DNA of 64,000 bases, taken from assembly GCF_022317005.1 (NCBI RefSeq), contig NZ_CP081006.1, positions 1,178,001 through 1,242,000 of the forward strand, given 5' to 3'. The translations under genes were made by a program, and so were the position numbers. The notes under the pieces are model-generated. The model had not been told where the DNA came from. It saw nothing but the letters and a program-made list of their open reading frames with translations, and did no database searches. The stretch comes from Mycobacterium sp. IDR2000157661. Lineage in GTDB: Bacteria; Actinomycetota; Actinomycetes; Mycobacteriales; Mycobacteriaceae. Each line of letters begins with the position of its first letter. The first letter of the stretch is position 1. Shown in pieces: positions 46,445 to 56,262 of this stretch.

Positions 46445-49384
46445 GTGGATACCCAGATGCTGATCAGGCTCGTCGTCGGACTGGGACTGACGGCGCTCGT
46501 GCTGGTGTTCGCCGCCAAGCGGGTGCTCTGGCTGACCAAGCTGATCCGCTCGGGCGCCCCGACCAGCCCGGCGAACAACCGCAAGGACCATCTCGGCAAG
46601 CGGATCACCACGCAGATCGAGGAGGTGTTCGGGCAGACCCGTCTGCTGCGCTGGTCCGTTCCCGGCATCGCCCACTTCTTCACGATGTGGGGATTCTTCA
46701 TCCTCGCCACGGTCTACCTCGAGGCCTACGGCCTGCTCTTCGTCCACGACTTTCACATCCCGCTCATCGGCACCTGGGATGTGCTCGGCTTCCTGCAGGA
46801 CTTCTTTGCCGTAGCCGTGCTGCTCGGCATCATCACCTTCGCGATCATCCGCCTGAGGCAGGAGCCCAAGCAGCACGGCCGGGACTCGCGGTTCTACGGA
46901 TCGCACACCGGCGGCGCGTGGCTGATCCTGTTCATGATCTTCAACGTCATCTGGACCTACGCGCTGGTCCGCGGCGCCGCGGTCAACACCGACACGCTGC
47001 CGTACGGCAACGGGGCGTTCTTCTCGCAGCTGATGGGTTGGGTGATGTCGCCGCTGGGCGAGACCGCCAACTCCTGGATCGAGACCATCGCGCTGCTGCT
47101 GCACATCGCCGTGATGCTGGTGTTCCTGCTCATCGTGCTGCACTCCAAGCACCTGCACATCGGTTTGGCGCCCATCAACGTGACGTTCAAGCGCATGCCC
47201 GACGGACTGGGGCCGCTGCTGCCGGTCGAGTACAACGGCAAGCCGATCGACTTCGAGGATCCGTCCGAAGACGACGTGCTCGGGCGCGGCAAGATCGAGG
47301 ACTTCACCTGGAAGGGCTATCTCGACTTCACGACGTGCACCGAGTGCGGCCGTTGCCAGTCGCAGTGCCCGGCGTGGAACACCGGCAAGCCGCTCTCGCC
47401 CAAGCTCGTGATCATGGACCTGCGCGACCACCTGTTCGCCAAGGCTCCCTACGTCCTCGGCGACAAGGAGTCGCCGCTGGAGAACACCCCCGAGGGCGGC
47501 GTCGGCGAGGAGATCCGCGGCGAGAAGCACGCCGAAGAACATCACGTGCCCGAGTCCGGCTTCGGCCGCATCACCGGTTCGGGCCCCGACCAGGCCACCC
47601 GCCCCCTGGTCGGTACCGCCGAGCAGGGCGGCGTGATCGACCCCGACGTGCTGTGGTCCTGCACCACCTGCGGCGCGTGCGTCGAACAGTGCCCGGTCGA
47701 CATCGAACACATCGACCACATCGTCGATATGCGCCGCTACCAGGTGATGATGGAGTCGGAGTTCCCGGCCGAGCTCGGCGTGCTGTTCAAGAACCTGGAG
47801 ACCAAGGGCAATCCGTGGGGCCAGAACGCCAAGGACCGCACCAACTGGATCGACGAGGTCGACTTCGACGTGCCGGTCTACGGCAAGGACGTCGAGTCCT
47901 TCGAGGGTTACGAGTACCTGTTCTGGGTCGGCTGCGCGGGCGCCTACGAGGATCGCGCCAAGAAGACCACCAAAGCCGTCGCCGAACTGCTGGCCGCGGC
48001 GGGGGTGAAGTATCTGGTGCTCGGCGAGGGCGAGACCTGCAACGGCGACTCGGCCCGCCGCTCCGGCAACGAGTTCCTGTTCCAGCAGCTGGCCGCGCAG
48101 AACGTGGAGACCCTCAACGAGCTCTTCGAGGGTGTCGAGCGCGTCGACCGCAAGGTGGTCGTCACCTGCCCGCACTGCTTCAACACGCTGGGCCGCGAAT
48201 ACCCGCAGCTGGGCGGCAACTACACCGTGCTGCACCACACGCAGCTGCTCAACCGGCTGATCCGCGACAAGAAGCTGGTGCCGGTCACGCCCGTCGACGG
48301 CGGCTCGAACGGGCAGGGCGACATCACCTACCACGACCCCTGCTACCTGGGCAGGCACAACAAGGTCTACGAGGCGCCGCGCGAGCTCATCGGCGCGTCC
48401 GGTGCCAAGCTGACCGAGATGCCTCGCCACGCCGACCGCGGCCTGTGCTGCGGCGCGGGCGGTGCGCGGATGTGGATGGAAGAGCACATCGGCAAGCGCG
48501 TCAACCAGGAACGCGTCGAGGAAGCGCTCGACACCGGAGCGTCGAAGATCGCCACCGGTTGCCCGTTCTGCCGCGTGATGATCACCGACGGTGTTGACGA
48601 CGTCGCCGCCGCGCGCGACGTGGAGAAGGCCGAGGTCCTCGACGTCGCGCAGTTGTTGCTGGCGTCGCTGGACACCAGCACCATCACGCTGCCCGAGAAG
48701 GGCACGGCCGCCAAGGAGGCCGAGGAGCGGGCCGCAAGGATCTCCGCGTCCGCACCCGCGGTCGAAAAGGCACCGGCCCCGGCCGAGGAGTCCGCACCCG
48801 TCGAGCCCGAGCCGGCTCAGCCGACGAGTGCCAAGCCGGCTGCCGCTCCCGCAGCGGGCGGGCTGGGCATCGCCGCGGGAGCCAAGCGCCCCGGTGCCAA
48901 GAAGGCCGCCGCGAAGGCTCCCGAAGCGGCGGCGACCGAGACTCCGGCCAAACCGGAACCCGAGGTCAAGGGCCTCGGCATCGCCGCGGGAGCCAAGCGC
49001 CCCGGCGCCAAGAAGGCCGCCAAGCCCGCCCCCAATGAGGGCGAGGCGACGGTCACTCAGCCGCCGAACGTCGACCCCGACAAGGCGGAGCCCGGTGCCA
49101 AGACCGACACGGCCGACTCCGATCTGGGCGTGGAGAGCAAGCCGGAGCCCGAGGTGAAAGGTCTGGGTATCGCCCCCGGCGCCCGGCGCCCGGGAGCGAA
49201 GAAGTCGGCCGCTGCCCCTGCACAGCCGAAACCGGCTGCGGCACAACAGCAGTCGGAGCCGGAGTCCGACGGCGAGGCGGCCGCACCGGCCGACGCCGCC
49301 GCCCACGGCAACGGCGCCAAGGCCGAACCGCCGGTGAAGGGCCTCGGTATCGCCAAGGGTGCGCGCCCGCCCGGCAAGCGCTGA
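46445..49384 (+). CDS. etfD: EtfD-like membrane Fe-S oxidoreductase (Rv0338c-like)
   Basis: 979 residues. An N-terminal membrane part of five to six helices (~1-240, NarI-like) is followed by two 4Fe-4S motifs, CTECGRCQSQCP at 298-309 and CTTCGACVEQCP at 406-417, and then two CCG domains (VGCAG, CPHCFNTLG, CYLGRHN, CCGAGGARMWMEE). EtfD in mycobacteria links electron-transfer flavoprotein and fatty-acid beta-oxidation to the quinone pool. The tail ~770-979 is disordered with four KGLGIA-type repeats (~803, 840, 904, 961). GTG 46445 has GGAGG at 46434-46438. Confidence 0.92.
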   Translation: MDTQMLIRLVVGLGLTALVLVFAAKRVLWLTKLIRSGAPTSPANNRKDHLGKRITTQIEEVFGQTRLLRWSVPGIAHFFTMWGFFILATVYLEAYGLLFVHDFHIPLIGTWDVLGFLQDFFAVAVLLGIITFAIIRLRQEPKQHGRDSRFYGSHTGGAWLILFMIFNVIWTYALVRGAAVNTDTLPYGNGAFFSQLMGWVMSPLGETANSWIETIALLLHIAVMLVFLLIVLHSKHLHIGLAPINVTFKRMPDGLGPLLPVEYNGKPIDFEDPSEDDVLGRGKIEDFTWKGYLDFTTCTECGRCQSQCPAWNTGKPLSPKLVIMDLRDHLFAKAPYVLGDKESPLENTPEGGVGEEIRGEKHAEEHHVPESGFGRITGSGPDQATRPLVGTAEQGGVIDPDVLWSCTTCGACVEQCPVDIEHIDHIVDMRRYQVMMESEFPAELGVLFKNLETKGNPWGQNAKDRTNWIDEVDFDVPVYGKDVESFEGYEYLFWVGCAGAYEDRAKKTTKAVAELLAAAGVKYLVLGEGETCNGDSARRSGNEFLFQQLAAQNVETLNELFEGVERVDRKVVVTCPHCFNTLGREYPQLGGNYTVLHHTQLLNRLIRDKKLVPVTPVDGGSNGQGDITYHDPCYLGRHNKVYEAPRELIGASGAKLTEMPRHADRGLCCGAGGARMWMEEHIGKRVNQERVEEALDTGASKIATGCPFCRVMITDGVDDVAAARDVEKAEVLDVAQLLLASLDTSTITLPEKGTAAKEAEERAARISASAPAVEKAPAPAEESAPVEPEPAQPTSAKPAAAPAAGGLGIAAGAKRPGAKKAAAKAPEAAATETPAKPEPEVKGLGIAAGAKRPGAKKAAKPAPNEGEATVTQPPNVDPDKAEPGAKTDTADSDLGVESKPEPEVKGLGIAPGARRPGAKKSAAAPAQPKPAAAQQQSEPESDGEAAAPADAAAHGNGAKAEPPVKGLGIAKGARPPGKR

Positions 49385-49418
49385 TCCTGCGGGTTATTGG
49401 CTGGACAGCAGTGAGACC

Positions 49419-50693
49419 ATGAAGGACGTGACCACCCACCACGTGCCGTTTCATGCCGCCGGGCAGCACCCGCGGCCGCGCACGTTCACGCAGTCGTCCA
49501 AACTGCAGGACGTCCTCTACGAGATCCGTGGCCCGGTACACGATCACGCCGCACGGCTGGAGGCCGAGGGTCATCGCATCCTCAAGCTGAACATCGGTAA
49601 CCCCGCCCCGTTCGGCTTCGAGGCGCCCGACGTGATCATGCGCGACATCATCGCCGCGCTGCCGTATGCGCAGGGCTACTCGGACTCCAAAGGCATCGTC
49701 AGCGCCCGACGGGCGGTCTTCACCCGGTACGAACTCGTGGACGGCTTCCCCCGCTTCGACATCGACGACGTGTATCTCGGCAACGGGGTGTCGGAGTTGA
49801 TCACGATGACGCTTCAGGCGCTGCTGGACAACGGGGACCAGGTGCTGATCCCCGCTCCGGACTATCCGCTGTGGACGGCGTCGACGTCGCTGGCCGGCGG
49901 CACACCGGTGCACTACCTGTGCGACGAGACGCAGGGCTGGCAGCCCGACATCGCCGACCTCGAGTCGAAGATCACCGACCGGACCAAGGCGCTGGTGGTG
50001 ATCAACCCGAACAACCCGACCGGCGCGGTGTACGGTCGCGAAATCCTCGAGCAGATGGCGGAATTGGCGCGCAAGCACCAGCTGCTGCTGCTGGCCGACG
50101 AGATCTACGACAAGATCCTCTACGACGACGCCGAGCACATCGCGATGGCCTCGGTCGCGCCCGACGTGCTGACCCTCACGTTCAACGGACTGTCGAAGGC
50201 CTACCGGGTCGCCGGTTACCGGTCGGGATGGCTGGTGATCACCGGCCCCAAGGAACACGCGGCCAGCTTCCTCGAGGGCATCAGCCTGCTGGCCAACATG
50301 CGGTTGTGCCCCAATGTCCCTGCGCAGCATGCCATTCAGGTGGCGTTGGGCGGCCATCAAAGCATCGAGGACCTGGTGCTGCCCGGCGGTCGACTGCTCG
50401 AACAACGCGACGTCGCCTGGTCCAAGCTCAACGAGATTCCCGGGGTGTCCTGCGTCAAGCCGCAGGGCGCGCTCTATACCTTCCCTCGGCTGGACCCCGA
50501 GGTCTACGACATCGTCGACGACGAGCAACTCGTGCTGGATCTGCTTCTGCAGGAGAAGATCCTGGTCACCCAGGGCACCGGGTTCAACTGGCCGACACCG
50601 GATCACCTGCGCATCGTGACGCTGCCGTGGACGCGAGATCTGGCCAACGCCATCGAACGCCTCGGCAACTTCCTGGCCGGCTACCGCCAGTAG
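49419..50693 (+). CDS. aspC: Aspartate/alanine-type aminotransferase AspC
   Basis: PLP-dependent class I aminotransferase of 424 residues. Signatures: INPNNPTGAVY (substrate Asn), LADEIYDKILYDD, and NGLSKAYRVAGYRSGW with the PLP Lys at 260. Rv0337c is named AspC; closely related AlaA/AvtA-type enzymes use alanine or valine, so the main substrate is not certain. Start ATG 49419; a GTG nine bases on is possible. It follows etfD with the same orientation as in M. tuberculosis. Confidence 0.93.
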   Translation: MKDVTTHHVPFHAAGQHPRPRTFTQSSKLQDVLYEIRGPVHDHAARLEAEGHRILKLNIGNPAPFGFEAPDVIMRDIIAALPYAQGYSDSKGIVSARRAVFTRYELVDGFPRFDIDDVYLGNGVSELITMTLQALLDNGDQVLIPAPDYPLWTASTSLAGGTPVHYLCDETQGWQPDIADLESKITDRTKALVVINPNNPTGAVYGREILEQMAELARKHQLLLLADEIYDKILYDDAEHIAMASVAPDVLTLTFNGLSKAYRVAGYRSGWLVITGPKEHAASFLEGISLLANMRLCPNVPAQHAIQVALGGHQSIEDLVLPGGRLLEQRDVAWSKLNEIPGVSCVKPQGALYTFPRLDPEVYDIVDDEQLVLDLLLQEKILVTQGTGFNWPTPDHLRIVTLPWTRDLANAIERLGNFLAGYRQ

Positions 50694-50710
50694 GCCCGCC
50701 GGCCCGCGAC

Positions 50711-50758
50711 TGTAACGCCGTGGCGGGCAGTCGCCGGCATCCGCGCCACCACGTTACA
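50711..50758 (+). terminator. Imperfect inverted repeat after aspC
   Basis: TGTAACGCCGTGGCG (50711-50725) pairs with CGCCACCACGTTACA (50744-50758): 13 of 15 pairs match, with an 18-base loop. No U-run. It lies 18 bases after the aspC stop, so it is a candidate terminator; the ends (GTAACG, CGTTAC) could also be a regulator site. Confidence 0.5.
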
Positions 50759-50799
50759 TTCGCCGCTTGCGCGGTGGGAAGACCGCGTAACCGACCAAC

Positions 50800-50811
50800 T
50801 ACCCTGTTCGC
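50800..50811 (+). promoter_or_regulatory. Leaderless -10 element for the YibE/F gene
   Basis: TACCCT (50800-50805) with exactly 6 bases to GTG 50812. No Shine-Dalgarno sequence. Confidence 0.55.
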
Positions 50812-52140
50812 GTGACGTATTCGCACGCCCACTCGCATTCCCTGCGGGGCCCGGCGCCACTCGGGCCGATGGCCGCCAAGGTGGTCGTCGGGCTGCTGAT
50901 CGTCATCGGTGTCGCCATGGTGGCCGGCGCGGCGCTGTTGTGGCCGAGCGGCCAGAAGGCCGACATCCCACTGCCGTTCCAGAACGCCGCGGGCGGCGCC
51001 GTCACCACCGAGTCTGGTCAGGTGCAGGCGACCACCGCCGCTGCGTGCGCCAGCCCGTCGGTGGGACAGGTGCTCACCGCCGATCCGGTCCCCGCCGAGG
51101 GCGACGACCGGCAGTGCGTCCAGGTCTCGGTCGCCATCGAGTCCGGCCCGAATCAGGGCGCCAATACGCTGCTCGAGTTCAGCGGCGGTCCCGGTCAGCC
51201 GAATCTGACTGTCGGCGACGACATCAGGCTCAGCCGTCAGGTCGATCCGACCGGCGTCACGACGTACTCGTTCTACGACTACGAACGCACCTGGCCGCTG
51301 ATCGCACTCGCCGCGGCGTTCGCCGTCGTAGTGGTCGCCGTCGCCGGCTGGCGCGGGCTGCGGGCGCTGGTCGGCATCGTCATCGCGTTCGTCGTGCTGG
51401 TGGTGTTCATGTTGCCCGCGCTGCGCGACGGCGCCGCGGCCATCCCCGTGGCGCTGGTGGCCTCGGCGGCGATCCTGTACGCGGTGATCTACCTCGCGCA
51501 CGGCGTGAGCCTGCGCACCAGCGCCGCCCTGCTAGGCACCCTGACCGCGCTGCTGCTGGCGGCCGTGTTGTCGTGGGGCGCCATCGAGATGACCCACCTC
51601 ACCGGCCTCTCGGAGGAGGAGAACAACGAGGTGGCCGCGTACCTGGGCAACGTGTCGATCACCGGGCTGCTGCTGGCCGGGTTCATCATCGGCTCGCTTG
51701 GCGTGCTCAACGACGTCACCGTCACCCAGGCGTCGACGGTGTTCGAGTTGGCCGCCCTCGACGGCGCGTCCCGACGGGCCGTCTTCGTCGGCGCCATGCG
51801 GGTCGGCCGCGACCACATCGCCAGCACGGTGTACACGCTGGTGCTCGCCTATGCGGGCAGCGCCCTGCCGCTGCTGCTGCTGTTCAGCGTGGCCAACCGG
51901 TCCCTCGGTGACGTCCTGACCAGCGAGAGCGTGGCCATCGAGATCGCCCGCTCGGCCGTGGGTGGCATCGCGCTGGCACTGTCGGTGCCGCTGACCACCG
52001 GGATCGCCGCGGTGCTGGCGACCCCTCAGCGGTCCTCCGCACGCGATGTTGCCGATCCGCATGCACTTGCGGGAGACTCGGACCATGGCCGGCAGGGCCG
52101 TCGACGCGGCCAGGGCTTTCGAACGCCAGGCGTGGGCTGA
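50812..52140 (+). CDS. YibE/F family membrane protein
   Basis: 442 residues. One helix near 20-45 and an outer domain (about 45-150, with C and disulfide candidates) precede the YibE/F bundle (~155-400), which shows WRGLRALVGIVIAFVVLVVF and LTGLSEEENNEVAAYLGNVS. The family function is unknown, possibly export. The last ~40 residues are hydrophilic and read on over the next gene by 56 bases; the family usually ends near residue 405, so this extension may be non-native. No cofactor site is visible. Confidence 0.83.
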   Translation: MTYSHAHSHSLRGPAPLGPMAAKVVVGLLIVIGVAMVAGAALLWPSGQKADIPLPFQNAAGGAVTTESGQVQATTAAACASPSVGQVLTADPVPAEGDDRQCVQVSVAIESGPNQGANTLLEFSGGPGQPNLTVGDDIRLSRQVDPTGVTTYSFYDYERTWPLIALAAAFAVVVVAVAGWRGLRALVGIVIAFVVLVVFMLPALRDGAAAIPVALVASAAILYAVIYLAHGVSLRTSAALLGTLTALLLAAVLSWGAIEMTHLTGLSEEENNEVAAYLGNVSITGLLLAGFIIGSLGVLNDVTVTQASTVFELAALDGASRRAVFVGAMRVGRDHIASTVYTLVLAYAGSALPLLLLFSVANRSLGDVLTSESVAIEIARSAVGGIALALSVPLTTGIAAVLATPQRSSARDVADPHALAGDSDHGRQGRRRGQGFRTPGVG

Positions 52141-53704
52141 GGTCTATGAGTGTCTCGCCGACGCGAGCGATTCCCTGGACGCCGACTACCTCGAGCGTCT
52201 GGCCGTCGCGAGCTACCTTCTCGGTGAGGACGACGAAAGCGCTCGGGCCTGGGAACGGGCCTACGCCGCGTTCCTGACCCACGATCTGCCCGACCGGGCC
52301 GCGGAATGCGGCTTCTGGCTGGGACTGACACAGTTGCTGGCAGGCAATGCCGCACGCGGCGGCGGATGGCTCGCGCGGGTGGGTCGGCTCGTCGATGACG
52401 CCGGCGTGGATTGCGCCGCGCGGGGCTACCTGCTCGTGGCTGCCGGCCTCGCCGCGTGGACTCGCGAAGAGCCCTCCGCCGCTCTCGAGCTCTTCGGTCA
52501 GGCGGCCGAAATCGCGGCCCGGTTCGGCGACAACGACTTGGCGGCGCTCGCCTGGCTGGGCCAGGGGCAGGCGTCAGTGACCAATGGGCAGACGGCACGC
52601 GGCCTCGCGCTGCTCGACGAAGCGATGGTGAGCGTCACCGCCGGCGAGGTGTCACCCATTCCCGCCGGCATCGTCTATTGCGGCGTCATCGAGACGTGCA
52701 TGGGCGTCTTCGACCTGAGCCGAGCCACCGAGTGGACGCGCGCGCTCAGCGATTGGTGCGACGCTCAGCCCGATCTGGTGCCCTACCGCGGCCAGTGCCT
52801 GGTGCACCGCTCGCAGATCTTGCAGCTGCACGGCGAATGGGCGAGGGCGACGGCCGCTGCCCGGAAGGCCTGCGACCACCTCTCGCGGAAGGTCCATCCG
52901 GCCCTCGGCATGGCCGCCTACCAGCTGGGCGAGCTGCACCGGCTGTGCGGGGCGTTCGACGACGCCGAAACCGCGTACCGGCGCGCTCACCGGCAGGGCC
53001 GAGAGCCACTGCCCGGCCTGGCGCTGCTGCACCTGGCCGAGGGCCACGTCGACGCCGCGGCGGCCGGGGTTCGCCGCGCCGTGCGGGCATGCCCCGATCG
53101 CTTCGGCCGGCCGGCTGCGCTCGCGGCGCACGCCGAGGTGATGCTGGCGGTCGGCGAGGTCTCGGCGGCGCGCATGAGCGCCGACGAGCTGTCCGTGATC
53201 GCCGAAAGCGGCGATGCGCCGTTCCTGCATGCCATCGCCGCGCACACCGAGGGAGCGACGCTGCTCGCCGAGGGTGCGCCCGATCCCGCGCTAGACGCCC
53301 TGCACCGGGCCGCCGCGGGGTGGAGCGGTCTGGCGATGCCGTATGAAGCGGCGCGGACTGGCGTCGAGATCGGGCTGGCGTGCCGGGCGCTCGGCGACCA
53401 CGTCTCGGCCATGCTCGAATTCGACGCCGCGCGAGAGATATTCGGCCGCCTCGGCGCCGAACCCGACCTGCGCCGTCTCGTGCGACTCGGCGAACCGGGA
53501 CCTGCCCGTGCCGGACGATTGACCGGACGCGAGTGCGAGGTGCTCCGGCTGGTCGCGGCAGGCAACTCGAACCGCGAGATCGGCGCGCGACTGGTTCTCA
53601 GCGAGCACACCGTCGCCCGTCACCTGCAGAACATCTACGCCAAGCTCGACCTGTCCTCTCGCGCAGCGGCCACCGCGTACGCCTACGAGCACCACCTGGT
53701 CTGA
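52085..53704 (+). CDS. LuxR-family regulator with TPR-like repeats
   Basis: 539 residues: helical TPR-like repeats over most of the length (AWAEVYECLADASDSLDADY, YRRAHRQGREPLPGLA), with a C-terminal LuxR HTH (RECEVLRLVAAGNSNREIG, SEHTVARHLQNIYAKL). No Walker A motif is seen, so it lacks the STAND ATPase and is not a second IniR. Start ATG 52085 has GGGAG upstream and overlaps the preceding gene by 56 bases. The methyltransferase gene follows 98 bases later; its control by this protein is possible. Confidence 0.85.
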   Translation: MAGRAVDAARAFERQAWAEVYECLADASDSLDADYLERLAVASYLLGEDDESARAWERAYAAFLTHDLPDRAAECGFWLGLTQLLAGNAARGGGWLARVGRLVDDAGVDCAARGYLLVAAGLAAWTREEPSAALELFGQAAEIAARFGDNDLAALAWLGQGQASVTNGQTARGLALLDEAMVSVTAGEVSPIPAGIVYCGVIETCMGVFDLSRATEWTRALSDWCDAQPDLVPYRGQCLVHRSQILQLHGEWARATAAARKACDHLSRKVHPALGMAAYQLGELHRLCGAFDDAETAYRRAHRQGREPLPGLALLHLAEGHVDAAAAGVRRAVRACPDRFGRPAALAAHAEVMLAVGEVSAARMSADELSVIAESGDAPFLHAIAAHTEGATLLAEGAPDPALDALHRAAAGWSGLAMPYEAARTGVEIGLACRALGDHVSAMLEFDAAREIFGRLGAEPDLRRLVRLGEPGPARAGRLTGRECEVLRLVAAGNSNREIGARLVLSEHTVARHLQNIYAKLDLSSRAAATAYAYEHHLV

Positions 53705-53802
53705 GCGCGGCCCGCTCGTGGTCAGAACGGACCACACCGGTGTTTGTGAGTTGGTGATTACGGTCGACGCGGCCGACGCCGCCGGCTTCGTAGCGTTTCC
53801 TC

Positions 53803-54609
53803 ATGACTCAACACATTGATTACCGAGGCCTTCGACGGTCGGAGGCCGAGAGCTACGCCCGCCACTTCGTCCCGCTCATCCCCGCGCCCCTGGCCGCCGA
53901 TCTGATCGAGACGGCCGCACCACAGCCGGGCGAATTCGCCGTCGACGTCGCGTGCGGAACCGGCGTCGTCACCCGGCTGGTCGCCGAGCGGGTCGGGCCG
54001 ACCGGAAAGGTCGTCGGAGTGGATCTCGTCCAGGAGATGCTCGACGTCGCCGCGGCCACGCCGTCATCCGGCGCCCCAATCGACTGGCGCCAGGGTGACG
54101 CCCAATCGCTCCCCCTTCCGGACGAGTCCTACGACCTGGCGTTGTGTCAACTCGGCCTGATGTTCTTTCCCGACCGGTCCGCAGCCCTGCGTGAAATTCT
54201 CCGGGTGCTGTCGCCGGGTGGTCGCTTCGTCGTCAACGTGCCCGCACCGATGCCACGGCTGTTCGAGATCATGGGCGAGGCGCTGGGTCGCCATCTCGAC
54301 CCCGGTCTCGCCGGTTTCCTCCGGGCCGTCTTCTCGCTGGGTCACGCCCAGCTGCGCGACCTGCTGACCGATGTCGGCTTCCACGACGTGACCATCGAAA
54401 GCGCCACCAAGACTTTGGAACTCCCCCCGCCCGAGGTCTTCCTCTGGCGCTACCTCGACGTCACACCCATCGCCGCAGTCATCAGGGAGGCAGACGAAGA
54501 TCGCCGCAAAGCGCTCGAGGACGACGTCGTCACGCAGTGGCAGGAGTTCGTCGACGGCGACGGCCTCACGCTCGAAGTGTCGGTCGTCACGGCTGCCGCC
54601 CGGCGGTAG
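53803..54609 (+). CDS. SAM-dependent methyltransferase
   Basis: Class I methyltransferase of 268 residues. Motif I is VDVACGTGVVTRL near 47-59, VVGVDLVQEML is motif II, and the later DLALCQLGLMFFPD fits the substrate-facing loop. It resembles UbiE/small-molecule methyltransferases. Substrate unknown. The gene has ATG 53803, lies downstream of the LuxR regulator and is convergent with rmlA. Confidence 0.88.
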   Translation: MTQHIDYRGLRRSEAESYARHFVPLIPAPLAADLIETAAPQPGEFAVDVACGTGVVTRLVAERVGPTGKVVGVDLVQEMLDVAAATPSSGAPIDWRQGDAQSLPLPDESYDLALCQLGLMFFPDRSAALREILRVLSPGGRFVVNVPAPMPRLFEIMGEALGRHLDPGLAGFLRAVFSLGHAQLRDLLTDVGFHDVTIESATKTLELPPPEVFLWRYLDVTPIAAVIREADEDRRKALEDDVVTQWQEFVDGDGLTLEVSVVTAAARR

Positions 54610-54626
54610 GCGAGGCTCGGCGGCGC

Positions 54627-55490
54627 CTAGCGTTCCAGCAGCTCCAGCAGGTAGGCGCCGTAGCCGGACTTGAGCAATGTCTCTGCCCGAGCGGCTAATT
54701 GGTCATCGTCGATGAAGCCGACGCGCCAGGCGACCTCCTCGGGCACGCTGATCTTCAGGCCCTGCCTGCGCTCGATGGTGCGCACGTAGTCGCTGGCGTC
54801 CAGCAGCGAGTCGAACGTCCCGGTGTCCAGCCACGCCGTTCCGCGGGCGAGCACCTCGACGCGCAGCCGGCCCTGGTTCAGATACGTCTGGTTGATCTCG
54901 GTGATCTCCAATTCCCCTCGCGCCGAGGGCTTCAGGCTCCGCGCGACCTCCACGACGTCGCCGTCGTAGAAGTACAGACCCGGCACGGCGTAGTGCGACT
55001 TCGGTGTCGCGGGTTTCTCCTCCAGCGACACCGCGGTTCCGTCGGCGGCGAACTCCACGACGCCGTAGGCCGACGGGTTGGCCACCCAGTAGGCGAAGAT
55101 GGCCCCGCCGCTGATGTCGCCGAACCGGCTCAGGCTGGTGCCCAGGCCGGGCCCGTAGAAGATGTTGTCGCCCAGCACCAGGGCCACCGACTCCCCGCCG
55201 ATGTGGTCGGCGCCGATCACGAACGCCTGAGCGAGCCCCTCGGGCCGCTGCTGTACGGCATAGGTCAGGTTGATGCCGAAACACGAACCGTCACCGAGCA
55301 GCCGGTGGAACGCGGGCGCATCGTCGGGTGTGGTGATCAACAGGATGTCGCGGATGCCCGCCATCATCAGTGTGGACAGCGGATAGTAGATCATCGGCTT
55401 GTCGTAGACGGGCACGAGCTGCTTGCTGACACCCATGGTGATCGGGTACAGCCGCGTGCCGGACCCGCCGGCCAGGATGATGCCCCGCAT
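54627..55490 (-). CDS. rmlA: Glucose-1-phosphate thymidylyltransferase
   Basis: First enzyme of dTDP-L-rhamnose synthesis, which feeds the rhamnose linker between peptidoglycan and arabinogalactan. It has 287 residues with [11 protein letters not shown] (8-18), [22 protein letters not shown] and [13 protein letters not shown], all intact. ATG 55490. It follows the mycothiol-dependent isomerase-like gene by 9 bases, so it may be carried on the P450-VOC-isomerase transcript. Rv0334 is the M. tuberculosis counterpart in the same region. Confidence 0.96.
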   Translation of the reverse strand: MRGIILAGGSGTRLYPITMGVSKQLVPVYDKPMIYYPLSTLMMAGIRDILLITTPDDAPAFHRLLGDGSCFGINLTYAVQQRPEGLAQAFVIGADHIGGESVALVLGDNIFYGPGLGTSLSRFGDISGGAIFAYWVANPSAYGVVEFAADGTAVSLEEKPATPKSHYAVPGLYFYDGDVVEVARSLKPSARGELEITEINQTYLNQGRLRVEVLARGTAWLDTGTFDSLLDASDYVRTIERRQGLKISVPEEVAWRVGFIDDDQLAARAETLLKSGYGAYLLELLER

Positions 55491-55499
55491 GCGTCAAGC

Positions 55500-56249
55500 C
55501 TAGAACGGCGTGCGCTCCAGCCAGCCCTCCCAGACCGCGGAGTCGCCGAGCACCTCGACGTCGCCGTCGGCGGCGCGGCGGCGACGCACCAGCACCAGCA
55601 GTAGGTCCCTGGCCCGCCCACGCAGCGCGACGTCGCCCTTGCCGTGCTCGTGCGACCACCAGAGCCCGTCCTCGTCGTTGACGACGGTCCACTCCCCCGA
55701 CGGGCCCAGCCCCTCGTCGGTCGCGTGCATGTGCAGCCTGCGACCGCGTTCCACGGGCGGCGAACTCCGCTTGGCCTGCACGGTCATCAGCTCGATCCAC
55801 TCGCTGACAGCGTCGGCGGCGAGCTCGGCGGGCAGGTCGTAGTCGACCCCCAATGCCAGCGTCGCGTCGGCGTGGTGCACCGTGACCTCGTGCAGCCGCC
55901 TTCTGATCCACCACCCCGCGGGCTTGCTGCCGAGAAAGGTCCACACCCGGCAGTCCGGTCCCACCCGGTCGACGGCCTTGACGAGCGCCTCGGCGCCGGC
56001 ATTGAGCCAGTCCGCCGCACCGTCGGGATCGTCGGGCGGCTTGCCGTCGCGGACCTCGCGCGGATCCAGCGGTTGATAGCGCCTCTCGGCGACAATCTGT
56101 GCCGCCCAACGGTTTCCACGGCCAACGTGGGTGAAGAGTTGCTTGAGAGTCCAGTCGGGACAGGTCGGGACGGGGGTCGACGGGTCTGCGTTGCGGATCA
56201 GGTCCCCGAAGGCCCGGGTCTGGTCGAGCAACGCCGCTCGGAAATCCAC
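55500..56249 (-). CDS. Maleylpyruvate isomerase-like (mycothiol-dependent) protein
   Basis: DinB-fold metal protein of 249 residues with the N-terminal MPI domain. Metal ligands fit CPDWTLKQLFTHVGRGNRW (His) and RRLHEVTVHHADA (HxxxxH). The C-terminal ~75 residues form a separate SCP2-like domain. Enzymes of this family use mycothiol, so isomerisation or conjugation of a small electrophile is likely. Start GTG 56249. It lies between VOC and rmlA genes, 9-13 bases from each, in one operon. Confidence 0.85.
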   Translation of the reverse strand: MDFRAALLDQTRAFGDLIRNADPSTPVPTCPDWTLKQLFTHVGRGNRWAAQIVAERRYQPLDPREVRDGKPPDDPDGAADWLNAGAEALVKAVDRVGPDCRVWTFLGSKPAGWWIRRRLHEVTVHHADATLALGVDYDLPAELAADAVSEWIELMTVQAKRSSPPVERGRRLHMHATDEGLGPSGEWTVVNDEDGLWWSHEHGKGDVALRGRARDLLLVLVRRRRAADGDVEVLGDSAVWEGWLERTPF

Positions 56250-56262
56250 GACCCGAACCTAC

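Noticed and set aside
46406..49306. Very long minus-strand frame opposite etfD, and a similar one opposite clpB (17270-18982).
   Set aside because: These are antisense shadows caused by high GC at third positions. They show no conserved motifs, and the genes on the other strand are complete and recognised.
52085..53704. Second IniR.
   Set aside because: It has a LuxR HTH and helical repeats but no Walker A or B motif, and no iniBAC-type motif nearby.
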